This document shows, in pieces, positions 17,078 through 26,077 of a stretch of 64,000 bases of DNA (positions within the stretch are counted from its first letter, which is position 1; every line of letters begins with the position of its first letter). The DNA comes from Methylobacterium sp. DB0501 (GTDB lineage Bacteria; Pseudomonadota; Alphaproteobacteria; Rhizobiales; Beijerinckiaceae). The notes below the pieces were generated by a model. The model worked only from the letters and a program-made list of their open reading frames with translations. It was not told where the DNA came from and did no database searches. Location: assembly GCF_011043735.1 (NCBI RefSeq), contig NZ_JAAKGV010000015.1:124001-188000 (forward strand), written 5' to 3'. The position numbers and the translations under genes are program-made.

Positions 17078-18002
17078 AGAGGAGGTCCGCGACGAGGTTG
17101 AACAGGACGACGAGGCAGGCGAAGACGAAGGTGACGGCCATCACCACCGGCGTGTCGTTGGCGAGCATCGCGTTGATGAGGAGCGAGCCGATGCCCGGGA
17201 TCCGGAAGATCTGCTCGGTGACGATGGCGCCGCCGAACACCGCCGGGATCTGGAGCGCCACGAGCGTCACCACGGGGATCAGGGCGTTGCGGGCGATGTG
17301 GCGGATCGTGACGGTGCCGTCCGACAGGCCCTTGGCCCGGGCGGTGGTGACGTAGTCGAGGCGGGCCACGTCGAGCACCGAGGCGCGGACGTAGCGGGTG
17401 TAGGAGGCGGCCTGGAAGAAGCCGAGCACGCAGACCGGCATGATCGCCTGCCGGACATGCTCCCACGCCCAGCGCCAGCCCGTCGCCGAAATGTCGGCCT
17501 GGTAGACGAAGGGCAGCCAGTCCAGCGTCAGGCTGAACAGCAGGATGAACAGCAGGCCGGTGAAGAAGGTCGGCAGCGAGAAGCCGATGAAGGCTAGCGT
17601 GTTCGCCACCTGGTCGAAGACCGAATAGGGCCGGATCGCCGCCAGGATGCCGACCGGCACGGCGATCAGGAGCGCCAGCACCTGCGACGAGCCGACCACG
17701 AACAGGGTGGTCGGCAGGCGCTGCAGGATCAGGTCGTCGACATCGACCCGGCTGGCGAAGGAGAAGCCCCAGTCGCCCTGGAGCATCGCCGTCAGCCAGT
17801 GCAGGTAGCGCACCAGGATCGGGTCATCGAGGCCGAACTTCAGCCGCAACGCCTCGCGCACCTCGGGCGGGACGTTGGGGTTGGTGGCGAGTTCCCCGAA
17901 CGGGTCGCCCGGCGCCAGCGCCAGCACAGTGAACAGGATGAGGCTGATCCCGAGCAGGCTCGGGATCGCGATCAGCAGGCGGCGGAGAAGATAGGCTCCC
18001 AT
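17043..18002 (-). CDS. ABC transporter permease, DppB/OppB family
   Basis: A 319-residue permease with the DppB start (YLLRRLLIAIPSLLGISLI), the substrate-channel LGLDDPI-like block (LKFGLDDPILVRYLHWL) and an EAA loop (DYVTTARAKGLSDGTV). Six hydrophobic segments are visible. It is separated from the binding-protein gene by only nine bases and overlaps the DppC-like gene, so it belongs to the same operon. Confidence 0.93.
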   Translation of the reverse strand: MGAYLLRRLLIAIPSLLGISLILFTVLALAPGDPFGELATNPNVPPEVREALRLKFGLDDPILVRYLHWLTAMLQGDWGFSFASRVDVDDLILQRLPTTLFVVGSSQVLALLIAVPVGILAAIRPYSVFDQVANTLAFIGFSLPTFFTGLLFILLFSLTLDWLPFVYQADISATGWRWAWEHVRQAIMPVCVLGFFQAASYTRYVRASVLDVARLDYVTTARAKGLSDGTVTIRHIARNALIPVVTLVALQIPAVFGGAIVTEQIFRIPGIGSLLINAMLANDTPVVMAVTFVFACLVVLFNLVADLLYGWLDPRISYR

Positions 18003-18011
18003 CGGGGATCG

Positions 18012-19805
18012 TTATGCCTGCTTGTACCACTCGGCCAGGAAGGCCAGGGAGTTGTCCCAGCCGCTCGACGGCGCCTGGAGCTTGCCGTTGATCGCCGAGA
18101 CCTGGGCGCGGTGGAGGAGCGGCAGGACGTAATCCGCCACCACCAGGTCGTTCATCTTGATGAACAGGGCGGCGCGCTTGACGAGGTCGAGCTCGCCTTG
18201 CGCCGCACGGTAGCAGGCATCGGCCTCCGGGTTCTGCATCCGGCAGATGTTGCGGCCTTGCCACTTGTTGGCCTTGGTGGCAGCCTCCCAGGAGACGTAT
18301 TGCAGTGCGAACACCGCCGGGTCGGCCTGCGTCATGTTCCAGGTATACATCTCCATGTCGGCATAGAAATGCGGATAGGTATCCGGGTTCGCCACGTCGG
18401 ACGAGAAGAAGACCGAACCGGGGACCGATTTCAGCTCCATCTCGATGCCGGCCTTCTGCGCGGCCTGCTTGATGATGGCTTGGGTCTTCTGGCGCGGCGC
18501 GTTGATCGAGGTCTGGAAGAGGAATTTCAGCTTCTTGCCGTCCTTGGCGCGGATGCCGTCGCCGCCCTTCTTCCAACCGGCCTCCTCCAGGATCTGCGCC
18601 GCCTTGTCGGGCTCGAAGGCGAAGGAGGTGTTCTTCGACACGAAGGGGGCCGGGCCGTTGAACACGTTGGCGGTGGCGCGGCCCGTGCGGCCGTAGATGT
18701 ATTGCTGGATCGCCGCCCGGTTGACGAGCAGGTTCATCGCCTTGCGCACCGCCGGATCCGAGAAGGCCGGATGCTTGGTCTTGAGCGAGGCGCGCTCGCC
18801 GTCGACCTCGGTGTTCGGATCGGTGGCGTTGAGCAGCAGGAATTCGAGGTTGCCGCCGTAATCCATCTTGACCCGGCCCTTGCCCTCGGCCTCGAGCCGC
18901 TTCAGGATCTCGTCCTCGACCTGCATGTTCCAGGCATAGTCGTATTCGGCGGTCTGCAGCACGGCGCGGGCGGCCGAGACGGCGTCGCCGCCGCCCTTCA
19001 TCTCGATCGAGTCGAAGAATGGCCGGTTCGGCACGTGGTAATCGGGGTTGCGGGTGCCGCGCAGGATGTCGCCGGGGCGGAACTCGCTGAACTTGTAGGG
19101 CCCGGTGCCGACCGGCGCGAGGTTGGCCGGCGCATCGCGGGACTTGTCACCGGTATAATCCGCGAAGACGTGCTTGGGAATGATCATCCCGGCACTCGAC
19201 ACGAAGGCGTCGGCCCAGAACGGGGTTGGCTGCTTGAACAGGATCTTGACGGTGTGGTCGTCGATCTTCTCGACCTTGATGTCGTTGTAGCTGCCCGACG
19301 TCGTCGCGGCCGTCGCCGGGTTGGCGGCATATTCCCAGTTGAACACCACGTCATCGGCGGTGAAGGGCTTGCCGTCGTGCCACTTCACGCCGGGCTTCAG
19401 CTTCCAGGTCACCGAGCGGCCGTCGGCTGCGACACCGCCATTCTCCTTGGAGGGGATCTCGGCCGCCAGGATCGGGAAGAGGTTGCCGTCGGCATCCCAG
19501 GCCGCCAGTGGCTCGTAGAAGATCCGCGAGCCCTCCTGGTCCTTGGTACCGATGGCGAAATGCGGGTTGATCAGGGTGGCGGCCTGCCAGAACAGCAGCT
19601 TCAACGGCCCGCCGCCGCCGGCCTGGGTCGGCGTGTAGGCGTCGCGCAGGGCGTTCGCCGCGAAGGCGACGCCGTTCTGGGCCAGCATCATCCCGGCCAT
19701 CGGGGCGGTGAGGCCCAAAGCCAGCATCCTGCGCACGAAGCTGCGCCGCGACAGGCTCCCGTCCTTCACCTCGCCGATCAGCGCGCGCAGGTCCTGCTCG
19801 ATCAT
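18012..19805 (-). CDS. Peptide ABC transporter substrate-binding protein (SBP family 5)
   Basis: A 597-residue periplasmic binding protein of the DppA/OppA family. The N terminus carries a twin-arginine signal (SRRSFVRRMLALGL) followed by a hydrophobic stretch ending AFAA, so it is exported folded. Family blocks include KLKPGVKWHDGKPFTADDV and FSDPAVRKAMNLLVNRAAI. It is the first gene of the transporter operon. The substrate is unknown; the divergent AbgB-like peptidase suggests a peptide or acylated amino acid. Confidence 0.92.
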   Translation of the reverse strand: MIEQDLRALIGEVKDGSLSRRSFVRRMLALGLTAPMAGMMLAQNGVAFAANALRDAYTPTQAGGGGPLKLLFWQAATLINPHFAIGTKDQEGSRIFYEPLAAWDADGNLFPILAAEIPSKENGGVAADGRSVTWKLKPGVKWHDGKPFTADDVVFNWEYAANPATAATTSGSYNDIKVEKIDDHTVKILFKQPTPFWADAFVSSAGMIIPKHVFADYTGDKSRDAPANLAPVGTGPYKFSEFRPGDILRGTRNPDYHVPNRPFFDSIEMKGGGDAVSAARAVLQTAEYDYAWNMQVEDEILKRLEAEGKGRVKMDYGGNLEFLLLNATDPNTEVDGERASLKTKHPAFSDPAVRKAMNLLVNRAAIQQYIYGRTGRATANVFNGPAPFVSKNTSFAFEPDKAAQILEEAGWKKGGDGIRAKDGKKLKFLFQTSINAPRQKTQAIIKQAAQKAGIEMELKSVPGSVFFSSDVANPDTYPHFYADMEMYTWNMTQADPAVFALQYVSWEAATKANKWQGRNICRMQNPEADACYRAAQGELDLVKRAALFIKMNDLVVADYVLPLLHRAQVSAINGKLQAPSSGWDNSLAFLAEWYKQA

Positions 19806-20015
19806 GGACGATCACCCTTCTGGCTGGCCTTGGTCTGACGGGCAGCATCGCGCCCGCGATCCCGGTCCGCAAGCCACTGAAAAACTTTGCCCCGGGCATT
19901 CGGCGCCGGGGCATGCGGTCGGCCAGCCATTCGCAATTCGCGCGCCACATACGCTCCCGCCGCGCTTGAGCCGGCAGGCTCCCTGCATGACGCTCCGGTG
20001 CGAGGAGGAACCCCC

Positions 20016-21434
20016 ATGGACAACCGCAATGCCGTCTGGCGCCAGGTCGACACTCACAAGGACCGGCTGATCGCCCTCTCGGACGAGGTCTGGGGCACGC
20101 CGGAGGTCTGCTATACCGAGGAGCGCTCGGCCGCGGCCCACGCCGCCGAGCTGCGCCACCAGGGGTTTCGCGTCACGGAAGGCGCCGCCGGCATCCCGAC
20201 TGCCGTCATCGGCGAGGCCGGGGAGGGCGGTCCGGTGATCGCCTTCCTGGGCGAGTACGACGCGCTGCCCGGCCTGAGCCAGGAGGCGGGGGTCGCGTCA
20301 CATACTCCTATCGAGCAGGGCGGCCACGGCCATGGATGCGGGCACAACCTGCTCGGCTCGGCGGCACTCCTGGCCGCCACCGCCCTGAAGGACTGGCTCG
20401 CCGAGGCCGGATTGCCCGGCCGCGTGCGCTATTACGGCTGCCCGGCGGAGGAAGGCGGCGCCGCCAAGGCCTTCATGGTGCGCGAGGGGCTGTTCTCGGA
20501 CGCCGACGCCGCCGTCACCTGGCACCCGTCGAGCTTCTGGGAGGTCTCGCCGCCGCTCTCGCTGGCCAATACCCGGGCCGATTTCGTGTTCACCGGCCGC
20601 GCCTCGCACGCGGCGGCCGCGCCCCATCTCGGCCGCTCGGCCCTCGACGCGGTCGAGCTGATGAATGTCGGCGTCAACTACATGCGCGAGCACATGCCGA
20701 GCGACGCGCGGGTGCATTACGCGCTCCTCGACACCGGCGGCATCGCCCCCAACGTGGTCCAGGCCCATGCCCGGGTGCGCTACTCGATCCGCGCCCGCGA
20801 CCTGCCCGGCATGCGCGAGCTGGTGGCCCGGGTGCGCAAGATCGCCGAGGGCGCGGCGCTGATGACCGAGACCACGATGGAGATGCGCATCGTCAGCGCG
20901 GTCTCGAACCTCGTCGGCAACACCCCGCTGGAAGAGGCCCTGCACGGGGTGATGGAGGATCTCGGCGTCCCCCATTTCGACGAGACGGACCGCGCCTTCG
21001 CCCGGCAGATCCAGGACACGCTGACCCCGCAGGACATCTCGGCGGTCTACCGCACCATCGGGCTGCCGGTGACCGACGCGCCGCTCGCCGACTTCCTGGT
21101 GCCGCTCGATGCCCGCCGCAACCCGGCGATCGGCTCGACCGATGTCGGCGACGTGAGCTGGGTGGTGCCCACCGTCCAGGCCCATGCCCCGACCGTGGCG
21201 GTCGGCACGCCGTTCCACACCTGGCAGGTGGTGGCGCAAGGAAAGACGCCGGCGGCCCACAAGGCGATGGTGCAGGTGGCGAAAGCCATGGCGGCCCTCG
21301 GCGCCCGGCTCGCCACCGACGCCGCCTTGCGCGAGGCCGCCAAGGCCGACCTGAAGGCGCGGACCGGGCCGGAGGGCTACGTCTCGCCGCTCCCGGCGGA
21401 GGTGCAGCCGCCGTTGACGATGTCGGTGGGGTGA
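20016..21434 (+). CDS. M20-family amidohydrolase, AbgB-like
   Basis: A 472-residue metallo-amidohydrolase of the M20D family, close to AbgB, the p-aminobenzoyl-glutamate hydrolase subunit. Metal-binding residues are visible in GHGHGCGHN (103-111) and PAEEGG, and in the C-terminal GSTDVGDVSWVVPT. The AbgB-type lid region TGRASHAAAAPHLGRSALDA is intact. The ATG at 20016 follows GAGGAGG. It is transcribed away from the peptide ABC transporter across a 210-base shared promoter region, so it probably cleaves what that system imports. There is no signal peptide, so it acts in the cytoplasm. Confidence 0.88.
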   Translation: MDNRNAVWRQVDTHKDRLIALSDEVWGTPEVCYTEERSAAAHAAELRHQGFRVTEGAAGIPTAVIGEAGEGGPVIAFLGEYDALPGLSQEAGVASHTPIEQGGHGHGCGHNLLGSAALLAATALKDWLAEAGLPGRVRYYGCPAEEGGAAKAFMVREGLFSDADAAVTWHPSSFWEVSPPLSLANTRADFVFTGRASHAAAAPHLGRSALDAVELMNVGVNYMREHMPSDARVHYALLDTGGIAPNVVQAHARVRYSIRARDLPGMRELVARVRKIAEGAALMTETTMEMRIVSAVSNLVGNTPLEEALHGVMEDLGVPHFDETDRAFARQIQDTLTPQDISAVYRTIGLPVTDAPLADFLVPLDARRNPAIGSTDVGDVSWVVPTVQAHAPTVAVGTPFHTWQVVAQGKTPAAHKAMVQVAKAMAALGARLATDAALREAAKADLKARTGPEGYVSPLPAEVQPPLTMSVG

Positions 21435-21498
21435 CAACCACGGGCCTTTCGCGCGGGCGGCAGGGCTGCGCCCGCGCATGATCGCGGCCTGGCTTCCC

Positions 21499-21604
21499 CT
21501 AGAGCATTTTCCGACGAAGCGGATACCGGCTCGTCTCAGAAAATGCGGCAGAATCAAAGACCTGGAGCACCGCCCGATTGCAACGCGATCGAGCGCTGCT
21601 CTAG
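21499..21604 (+). repeat. Dispersed palindromic intergenic repeat, family A, most complete copy
   Basis: About 106 bases bounded by inverted CTAGAGCA and TGCTCTAG. Order of blocks: CATTTTCCGACGAAGCGG, ATACCGG, AAAATGCGGCA, GACCTGGAGCACC, and a terminal palindromic GCGATCG core. Related copies are at 1808-1911, 27552-27650 and 23490-23802. No coding sense. It fills the gap between the peptidase gene and csaA. Confidence 0.7.
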
Positions 21605-21641
21605 GGATGCGCGGCACCTCGCCTTCTCATCCGGACGCTCC

Positions 21642-21998
21642 ATGGATCAGATCACCCCGCCGGCCCCGACCACCATCGACGATTTCCTGAAGCTCGACGT
21701 GCGGGTCGGCACCATCGTCGAGGCGGCGCCGATTCCCGAGGCGCGCCGGCCGGCCTACCGGCTCGTCATCGATCTCGGCGCGGCGATCGGCTTGAAGAAA
21801 TCCTCCGCCCAGGTGACGGTGCACTACACCCCCGAGACCCTGGTCGGACGGCAGGTGCTCTGCGTCGTCAACCTGCCGCCGCGCCAGGTCGGTCCGGTGC
21901 GCTCCGAGGTGCTGACCCTCGGCGTGCCGGACGGGGAGGGCGCGGTGGTGCTGATCGCGCCCGAGCGGCCGGTGCCGAATGGCGGGCGGCTGTACTGA
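21642..21998 (+). CDS. csaA: CsaA-type tRNA-binding protein
   Basis: A 118-residue OB-fold protein of the CsaA/EMAP-II tRNA-binding family. The characteristic start DDFLKLDVRVGTIVEAAPI, the KKSSAQVT segment, the VVNLPPRQVGPVRSEVLTLG block and the closing PVPNGGRLY are all present. CsaA dimers bind tRNA and have been linked to chaperone-like activity in protein export. It starts 38 bases after a dispersed repeat and is followed after 23 bases by ureG. Confidence 0.92.
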   Translation: MDQITPPAPTTIDDFLKLDVRVGTIVEAAPIPEARRPAYRLVIDLGAAIGLKKSSAQVTVHYTPETLVGRQVLCVVNLPPRQVGPVRSEVLTLGVPDGEGAVVLIAPERPVPNGGRLY

Positions 21999-22021
21999 GA
22001 CTCCAGGAGAGACGAAGCACC

Positions 22022-22651
<630 letters not shown>

Positions 22652-23431
22652 GTGCTCGTCGACCTCGCGCACTGGCTCGTCCTGCCGGCGCCGCTCTCCC
22701 TGCGCCGCCTCGGCTATGTCGGCGAGAGCGTGCGGCTCGCCTCGCGCTCGCGGCGCTGCCGTGCCGCCTGGGCGCCGCACCTCGCGGCGGCGAAGGGCAC
22801 GGTGCGGGCGGCGATGGAGGGCCTGGACCGGCGCGACACCGCGGTCGTGCTCGGCTCCGGCCTCCTCGACGACGTGCCGATCGACGACCTCGCCCGCGCC
22901 TTCCGGCGGGTGGTGCTGGTCGACGCGGTGCACCCCTGGCGGGCCCGGTGGCGGGCCCGGGGCCGTGCCAACGTCACGCGCCTCACCCACGACCTGAGCG
23001 GAACGGAAGGCCTGCTGCTCGGCCGCCGCGACGCGCTCGAGCCGGTGCTGCCGGCCCTCTGCCGGGAGGCCGACCTCGTGGTCTCGGCCAACCTCCTGTC
23101 GCAGCTGCCGATCCTGCCGGTCGCGCGGCTCGAGGCGGCGGGCCGGCTCGGGTCCTGGACCGATGCGGAGGCCTTCGGGCGCCGCATCGTGGCGGCGCAT
23201 CTCGACGCCTTGGCGGAGCTTCCCGCCCGCATCTGCCTCGTGACCGACCGCGACGAAACCGAGGAGGATCGGGACGGCCGGGTGATCGAGCGGCTCGATC
23301 TCCTCTACGGCGTCGATCCCGGGCCTGCGCCGCGGGGCTGGGACTGGGTCCTGGCGCCGTTCGGAGAGGCGTCCCGCGAGACCCGCCTGGTGCACCGCGT
23401 CGCCGCCTGGCCGGATTGGCGGCCGGCATGA
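22652..23431 (+). CDS. Unknown protein coupled to ureG, possible methyltransferase-like fold
   Basis: A 259-residue protein whose GTG start follows the ureG stop codon with no gap, so it is surely co-translated. A Rossmann-like pattern is visible: a glycine turn after a beta strand (AVVLGSGLLDDVPIDDLA) and an acidic strand end (RRVVLVDAVHP), followed by DLVVSANLLSQLP. This resembles a class I SAM-dependent methyltransferase core, but I do not recognise the family. There is no membrane segment. A role in nickel/urease maturation is only suggested by position. Confidence 0.7.
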   Translation: MLVDLAHWLVLPAPLSLRRLGYVGESVRLASRSRRCRAAWAPHLAAAKGTVRAAMEGLDRRDTAVVLGSGLLDDVPIDDLARAFRRVVLVDAVHPWRARWRARGRANVTRLTHDLSGTEGLLLGRRDALEPVLPALCREADLVVSANLLSQLPILPVARLEAAGRLGSWTDAEAFGRRIVAAHLDALAELPARICLVTDRDETEEDRDGRVIERLDLLYGVDPGPAPRGWDWVLAPFGEASRETRLVHRVAAWPDWRPA

Positions 23432-23543
23432 CGGGAGATCATGCCGGCGCGCGTCCGGGCCGGGCTCGCGGCGGGCGAAGAGGCGTCCCGAGCACCGCCC
23501 GATCGCGCCGTGCTCCAGGTCTACGATGTTGCCGCATTTGCCG

Positions 23544-23762
23544 AGAGCCTGCTTGATCGGTCTCTACAGATATTGAATCCACCGTGTCGTTCCGGGGCCG
23601 CGCAGCGGAGCCCGGAACCCGGAAACTCAAGCAGTAGAAGACGAAGCGGAATGAGATCTGCTTTGTTCCGAACCATCCGAGGCATTGAATTCCGGGCTCC
23701 GCTACGCCGCCCCGGGATGACATGGAGGGCGTGAATACTGCCGAACGGGTCGAACAGGCTCT
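23544..23762. mobile_element. MITE-like insertion with imperfect terminal inverted repeats
   Basis: Ends are AGAGCCTG (23544-23551) and CAGGCTCT (23755-23762); the inverted match extends imperfectly to about 18 bases. It interrupts a family-A repeat. It encodes no transposase and contains two inverted family-B units. I see no clear target-site duplication, so transposition is an inference. Confidence 0.45.
23585..23721. repeat. Pair of inverted family-B units
   Basis: Two 32-base arms, 23585-23616 and 23690-23721, are near-perfect inverted copies (core CCGGGGC-CGCG-AGCGGAGC-CCGGAA), separated by 73 bases. Single units of the same core occur at 14083-14133 and 29043-29077. Confidence 0.65.
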
Positions 23763-23853
23763 GCGACGAACCGGTATCCGCTTCGTCGGAAAATGCTCTA
23801 GGGTCCTGCTCCCGGTCCGCCCTTCCGGCGCACGGTGGGGGAGGACGCACACG

Positions 23854-25080
23854 ATGATCCGCGACAGCAGCGCGGCGGTTCCGGACGCATCGCCCGAAGA
23901 CGCCCATTGGCGGCGCAACCTCGCGGTCTGCGTGTTCGGCTCCTTCACCACCATCGTGGCGATGACGCTGCTGCTGCCGTTCCTGCCGCTCTACGTCGAG
24001 GAGCTCGGCGTGAAGGATCAGGCGGCGATCGTGCAATGGTCCGGCGTGGCCTTCGGGGCGACCTTCTTCAGCGCTGCCCTGGTGGCGCCGCTCTGGGGGC
24101 GGCTCGCCGACCTCTACGGCCGCAAGCTGATGCTGATCCGGGCGAGCCTCGGCATGGCGGTGGCGATGTCGCTGATCGGGCTCGCGGGCAATGTCTGGCA
24201 GCTGGTGGGCCTGCGCCTGCTCGCGGGCCTGCTCGGAGGCTACGCCTCGGGCTCGACGGTGCTGGTGGCGACGCAGACGCCGAAGGACCGCTCGGCCTGG
24301 GCGCTCGGCACGCTCGCCTCCGGCATCATGGCCGGCAACCTCGTCGGCCCCCTCGTCGGCGGGGTGCTGCCGCCGCTCATCGGGATCCGCGCGACCTTCC
24401 TGGCCGCCGGCGCCGTGATCTTCCTGGCCTTCCTCGCCACCCTGCTGCTGATCCGCGAGGCGCCGCGCCCGCCGCGCCACGCGCGCAGCGGCGGCGGATG
24501 GTCCAGCATCCCGGACAAGCGCCCGGCGCTCGCCATGCTGGCGACCGGGATGCTCCTGATGCTGGCGGTGATGTCGGTCGAGCCGATCATCACCGTCTAC
24601 GTCGCCGAGCTGACGCCCGACCCGGCCCGGGTCACGTTGGTCGCGGGACTTGCCATGGCGGCGACCGCCCTGGGGAGCATCCTGTCGGCGCCGCGCCTCG
24701 GGCGCCTCGCCGACCGGATCGGTCATTGGACGGTCATCACCGCGAGCCTGACCGCCTCGGCCCTGCTGCTGGTGCCGCAGGCCCTGGTGACGAGCGACTG
24801 GCAGCTCGTCGCCTTGCGCTTCCTGATGGGGCTGGCTCTCGGCGGGCTCCTGCCCTGCATCGCCAGCGTGATCCGCCACTCGGTGCCCGACCGGGTCGCC
24901 GGGACGATGCTTGGCTATTCGACCTCGTCGCAGTACGTCGGACAGGTGGTGGGGCCGCTGCTCGGCGGCTTCGTCGGGGGGCATGTCGGCATGCGGGCGG
25001 TGTTCCTCGGCACCGCCGTGCTGATGGCGCTCGGCGCGGCCGGCACCGCCCTGGCGCGGCCGAAGGGGATGCGGGCGTGA
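23854..25080 (+). CDS. MFS transporter, multidrug-efflux type
   Basis: A 408-residue membrane protein with about 12 hydrophobic segments. The MFS loop 2-3 motif is visible as APLWGRLADLYGRKLMLI, the equivalent second-half loop as APRLGRLADRIGHWTVI, and motif C-like glycine/proline patterns in GNLVGPLVGGVLPPLIG. This layout is typical of drug:H+ antiporter family members. The ATG at 23854 has GGGGGAGG upstream; open frame before it is repeat DNA. Its stop overlaps the start of the hydrolase gene. The substrate is not predictable. Confidence 0.9.
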   Translation: MIRDSSAAVPDASPEDAHWRRNLAVCVFGSFTTIVAMTLLLPFLPLYVEELGVKDQAAIVQWSGVAFGATFFSAALVAPLWGRLADLYGRKLMLIRASLGMAVAMSLIGLAGNVWQLVGLRLLAGLLGGYASGSTVLVATQTPKDRSAWALGTLASGIMAGNLVGPLVGGVLPPLIGIRATFLAAGAVIFLAFLATLLLIREAPRPPRHARSGGGWSSIPDKRPALAMLATGMLLMLAVMSVEPIITVYVAELTPDPARVTLVAGLAMAATALGSILSAPRLGRLADRIGHWTVITASLTASALLLVPQALVTSDWQLVALRFLMGLALGGLLPCIASVIRHSVPDRVAGTMLGYSTSSQYVGQVVGPLLGGFVGGHVGMRAVFLGTAVLMALGAAGTALARPKGMRA

Positions 25081-25922
25081 GCGACAACGGGTTGGTGCGG
25101 CGGAGTCTCGACATCGGCGACGCCTCCGGCGGCCGCCTCGCCGCCCTGGAGTTCGGCCCCCCCGTGCGGCCCCTCGACGCGCTCCTGCTGCACGCCAACG
25201 GCTTCAACGCCCGCACCTATCGCAGCCTCCTCGAGCCGCTGGCCGACCTGCATGTGCTGGCCTACGACCATCGCGGCCACGGCGGCACGACGCTCCCGGC
25301 CGAGCCCGCCGGGCGGACCGACTGGTGGGACGTCACCCACGATCTCATCGCGCTCCTCGACCGGCTCGAGTCCGGTCCCCTCGTGCTGGTCGGCCACTCG
25401 ATGGGCGGCACCGCCTCGCTGCTCGCCGCGGCCGAGAGGCCGGAGCGCGTGCGGGGCCTCGTCCTCCTCGACCCGGTGATCCAGCCGCCGGAGCGGCGCG
25501 GGGAGGGCCATGCCGGCCTCGCCGAGGGGGCGCGCAAGCGGCGCAGCGACTTCCCGTCCCGGGATGCGGCGCTCGCCGCCTACCGGGGGCGCGGCGCCTT
25601 CCGCACCTGGCCGGAGGCGCCGCTCGCCGATTACGTGGCGGACGGGTTCCGGGATGTCCCGGGCGGCGTGACGCTGGCCTGCACCGGGGCCTGGGAGGCG
25701 TCGAACTACATGGCGCAGGGCCACGACCCCTGGGCGGCGCTCGCGCGCCTGTCCTGCCCGGCCGAGATCCTGCGGGCCGAGACCAGCAGTACCTGCACCG
25801 TCAGCGGGATCCCCGGCGCCGGCATCGCGGTCGAGACCGTGCCCGGCACCACCCATTTCCTGCCCTTCGAGGCGCCCGAGCGGGTCCGCGCCGCGATCCG
25901 GCGGGTCGTCGCCTCAGCCTGA
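25077..25922 (+). CDS. Alpha/beta hydrolase
   Basis: A 281-residue alpha/beta-fold hydrolase. The oxyanion segment is LLHANGF (37-43), the nucleophile elbow GHSMGG places Ser108, and the catalytic histidine is in GTTHFLPFEAP (His260). A dynamic lid is suggested by the insert around residues 135-180. The GTG start overlaps the MFS stop by four bases, so the two are coupled and may act on related compounds. It is cytoplasmic. An esterase or C-C hydrolase role is possible; the substrate is unknown. Confidence 0.85.
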   Translation: MSDNGLVRRSLDIGDASGGRLAALEFGPPVRPLDALLLHANGFNARTYRSLLEPLADLHVLAYDHRGHGGTTLPAEPAGRTDWWDVTHDLIALLDRLESGPLVLVGHSMGGTASLLAAAERPERVRGLVLLDPVIQPPERRGEGHAGLAEGARKRRSDFPSRDAALAAYRGRGAFRTWPEAPLADYVADGFRDVPGGVTLACTGAWEASNYMAQGHDPWAALARLSCPAEILRAETSSTCTVSGIPGAGIAVETVPGTTHFLPFEAPERVRAAIRRVVASA

Positions 25923-26077
25923 AGGGGGAGGCCCCACCCCTTTCGGGGAAGCGGGGCCGCTCTCGCCCGCTCCCATCGCGCAGATAGCCCCGGCTCGCCC
26001 CGGCAGCCCACTCTCGGCCGCGACGAAGCGGCGCGGCGCTCCCGACCGGAGCGCCCGCCCAGCCGAAGGGGCGCGGC

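Larger units (their letters stand above)
23490..23802 (-). repeat. Family A repeat copy, split by an insertion
   Basis: Read on the minus strand, 23802-23763 gives CTAGAGCATTTTCCGACGAA onwards and 23543-23490 gives AAATGCGGCAAC, GACCTGGAGCAC and GCGATCGGGCGGTGCTC. Joined, these reproduce the block order of the intact copy at 21499-21604. The two halves are separated by 219 bases that are absent from the other copies. Confidence 0.6.
23432..23853. other. Gene-free stretch made of nested repeats
   Basis: About 420 bases with no coding frame that I can support. Almost all of it is repeat DNA: a split copy of repeat family A (23490-23543 and 23763-23802) enclosing a 219-base segment with inverted ends, which itself holds a pair of inverted family-B units. 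The MFS gene start follows, with a GGGGGAGGA ribosome binding site. Confidence 0.6.

Noticed and set aside
23432..23853. Possible transposase remnant in the repeat-rich gap
   Set aside because: No DDE or HUH motif and no frame with coding character; the segment is non-coding repeat DNA.
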